Assembly (NCBI GenBank): GCA_903911805.1
Contig: CAIWET010000624.1
Location: 1 to 8,292 of the forward strand
Direction: 5' to 3'
Origin: an uncultured Ignavibacteria bacterium
GTDB lineage: Bacteria; Bacteroidota; Ignavibacteria; Kapaibacteriales; UBA2268
DNA length: 8,292 bases
The notes under the pieces are model-generated. The model made no database searches, was not told the DNA's origin, and worked only from the letters and a program-made list of their open reading frames with translations. The position numbers were made by a program, and so were the translations under genes. The stretch's first letter is position 1. The number at the start of each line of letters is the position of its first letter. Below are positions 6,621 to 8,292 of this stretch, piece after piece.

Positions 6621-8163
6621 AGAATGGTGGAATACCGTGTTTTTTATACGGTACTTTATCTTCTTTATTTTCTGACAAAATTAAAGCGTGAACAATATAA
6701 TCTCTAGTTTCTGAAGGATTGATTACAGCATCAATATAACCAGCGGCAGCTGCTTTATACGGATTTGCAAACTTTTCAGTATATTCGGCAACTTTTTCTT
6801 TTCTTGTTAATTCAGGATTTTCAGAATTGGTAATTTCAGCTTTGAAAATAATATTTGCTGCACCTTCAGGACCCATAACTGCAATTTCAGCTGTTGGCCA
6901 AGCAAAAACAAAATCAGCACCCAAATGTCTTGAACACATTGCAATATATCCACCACCATAAGCTTTTCTTAAAATCATAGTGATTTTAGGAACTGTTGCT
7001 TCGCTATAAGCATAAAGTAATTTTGCACCGTGTCTAATTACTCCAGCGTGTTCTTGATCAATTCCTGGCAAATAACCTGGTAAATCAACTAATGTTAATA
7101 ATGGAATATTGAATGAGTCGCAGAATCTAATAAATCTTGCAGCTTTGTCTGATGAATCGACATCTAACACACCAGCTAATACTTTTGGTTGATTTCCAAC
7201 AACACCAACTGTTTGACCTTCAATTCTAATAAATCCTATAACAATATTAGCAGCAAATAATTCCTGGATTTCCAAGAAATCAGAATTATCTGATATAGCA
7301 CGAATAATATCTCTAATATCGTAAGGTTGATTGGCTTCCTTAGGCATTATATTATCTATTTTGTATTCAGCCTTAGGAAGAGCAGTAGCATATTTATCTG
7401 CTTTTTTACGATTATTCCAAGGAATAAAAGTAACAAGTTTTTTTATTTGCTCAAAACACTCGAGCTCATCATTTGCAAAGAAATGGGCATTTCCAGAAAC
7501 TTCTGAATGAATTCTTGCTCCACCAAGTTCTTCCATTGAAATTTCTTCACCCAAAACTGTTTTTATAACTTCTGGACCAGTTATGAACATTTTTGAAATT
7601 TTATCTACAACAAAAACGAAATCAGTAAGAGCAGGTGAATACACAGCTCCACCAGCACAAGGTCCTAAAATTACTGATAATTGAGGTATTACTCCAGAAG
7701 CCATAGTATTTCTATAAAAAATCTCTCCATAGCCAGCTAAGGAATTAACACCTTCTTGAATTCTTGCTCCACCTGAATCATTAATACCAATAAGTGGAAT
7801 GCCTAATTTAACTGATTGATCCATAATTTTTGTGATTTTTCTTGCGTGAGCTAAACCTAATGAACCACCAGCTACAGTAAAGTCTTGAGCATAAATACAA
7901 ACTGGATGTCCAAGAATAGCTCCAGTACCTGTTATAACGCCGTCACCGGGTAGATACTTTTTATCCATTCCGAAATCTTCAGCTTTGTGCTCAACAAATA
8001 AATCATACTCGTGAAATGAATTATCGTCTAAAATTGCTTCAATTCTCTGACGAGCAGTTAATTTGCCCATCAAATGTTGTTTTTGAATTGCTTTTTCGCC
8101 ACCGCCTTCTGTAATTGAAGATTTTCTCTTGAAAAAATCTCGAAGACTTGATGATAATGACAT
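6619..8163 (-). CDS. Acyl-CoA carboxylase carboxyltransferase (beta) subunit, PccB/MmdA family
   Basis: This 514-residue carboxyltransferase moves CO2 between carboxybiotin and an acyl-CoA, most likely propionyl-CoA/methylmalonyl-CoA. Both crotonase-like halves are complete. The N-half has GGSLGLAHARKI from 99, NDSGGARIQEGV from 128 and GPCAGGAVYSPA at 167-178. The C-half has DLPGYLPG at 360-367, HGAK at 378-381, RKAYGGGYIAM at 399-409 and AWPTAEIAVMGPEGA at 421-435. The start has a modest AGGT 5 bases upstream and the expected length. The next gene is a biotin carrier, but no biotin carboxylase is visible, so a carboxylase with the third subunit elsewhere, a methylmalonyl-CoA decarboxylase or a transcarboxylase are all possible. 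Ile407 sits where typical PccB has the Asp (YDVM) that discriminates acyl-CoA length, so strict propionyl-CoA specificity is not assured. The family is sure; the substrate is inferred. Confidence 0.95.
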   Translation of the reverse strand: MSLSSSLRDFFKRKSSITEGGGEKAIQKQHLMGKLTARQRIEAILDDNSFHEYDLFVEHKAEDFGMDKKYLPGDGVITGTGAILGHPVCIYAQDFTVAGGSLGLAHARKITKIMDQSVKLGIPLIGINDSGGARIQEGVNSLAGYGEIFYRNTMASGVIPQLSVILGPCAGGAVYSPALTDFVFVVDKISKMFITGPEVIKTVLGEEISMEELGGARIHSEVSGNAHFFANDELECFEQIKKLVTFIPWNNRKKADKYATALPKAEYKIDNIMPKEANQPYDIRDIIRAISDNSDFLEIQELFAANIVIGFIRIEGQTVGVVGNQPKVLAGVLDVDSSDKAARFIRFCDSFNIPLLTLVDLPGYLPGIDQEHAGVIRHGAKLLYAYSEATVPKITMILRKAYGGGYIAMCSRHLGADFVFAWPTAEIAVMGPEGAANIIFKAEITNSENPELTRKEKVAEYTEKFANPYKAAAAGYIDAVINPSETRDYIVHALILSENKEDKVPYKKHGIPPF

Positions 8164-8196
8164 ATTTTACCTAAAATATTTTTACAAATACGATTA

Positions 8197-8204
8197 CAAA
8201 ATTA
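8197..8204 (-). promoter_or_regulatory. Candidate Bacteroidota-type -7 box for the carboxylase operon
   Basis: On the minus strand TAATTTTG matches the TAnnTTTG -7 consensus of Bacteroidota primary sigma promoters. It lies 33 bases before the ATG at 8163, giving a plausible leader of about 25-30 bases. No good TTG/TTTG -33 box is present at the usual distance (only a TTTTC-like run near 8225-8230), and the region is so AT-rich that a chance match is quite possible. Confidence 0.35.
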
Positions 8205-8210
8205 ATAAAA

Positions 8211-8235
8211 AATATGTTATAAAAGAAAACATATT
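8211..8235. repeat. Inverted repeat upstream of the carboxylase gene (possible operator)
   Basis: AATATGTT (8211-8218) and AACATATT (8228-8235) are perfect 8-base inverted arms around a 9-base spacer. The centre lies about 25 bases upstream of the candidate -7 box, that is, over the expected -33 region, where a dimeric regulator could act. The surrounding 129 bases (8164-8292) are only about 12% GC, so chance is a serious alternative. Confidence 0.3.
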
Positions 8236-8292
8236 ATTTTTATGGTATTTATATAATATTTTCTTGTTATTTTTGTAAATATTATGTTACAA

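Noticed and set aside
8268..8286. Plus-strand TATTTTTG (-7-like) and ATG at 8284 as the start of a divergent gene
   Set aside because: Only three codons are visible, the box is too close to the ATG for a normal leader, and such matches are easy to find in sequence this AT-rich.

Overview
The window is about 30% GC or less and reads as an ordinary chromosomal stretch from the Bacteroidota/FCB group, most like a low-GC Ignavibacteria or Kapabacteria-type lineage. The placement is inferred from four things. The first gene encodes an Omp28-like thioredoxin-fold protein with a choice-of-anchor-D (ASH) domain and a probable type IX secretion C-terminal domain. Most genes have weak Shine-Dalgarno sequences. 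A Bacteroidota-type -7 box candidate lies upstream of the carboxylase gene. Proteins of this architecture are common in that group. No species can be named.

Layout. Plus strand, 6-4573: a large secreted or surface protein (6-2462), an intrinsic terminator (2485-2518), then hemW (heme chaperone, best start 2535) and an EamA/DMT-family ten-helix transporter, separated by only 2 bases. Minus strand, 8163 down to 4577: an acyl-CoA carboxylase carboxyltransferase (beta) subunit, a small biotin carboxyl carrier protein, nuoC of respiratory complex I, a second intrinsic terminator with a C(UUCG)G hairpin (5711-5740), and an exported alpha/beta hydrolase. The transporter and the hydrolase are convergent with only 3 bases between their stop codons. 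The right edge (8164-8292) is an upstream region of about 12% GC that probably carries the carboxylase promoter.

How the genes work together. The carboxyltransferase and carrier protein are two of the three parts of a biotin-dependent acyl-CoA carboxylase, decarboxylase or transcarboxylase. The biotin carboxylase part is not in the window. nuoC follows 16 bases after the carrier gene, so it is probably co-transcribed with the carboxylase and is separated here from other complex I genes. hemW and the DMT transporter look like a two-gene unit without an obvious functional link. The hydrolase and the surface protein appear to be stand-alone envelope genes.

I see no mobile element, CRISPR array, rRNA or tRNA gene, and no clear undescribed multi-gene system. 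The points most worth a second look are the multi-domain CGPC surface protein, nuoC in a carboxylase operon, and two terminators that sit almost on top of the next start codon. No gene-free stretch exceeds 130 bases.
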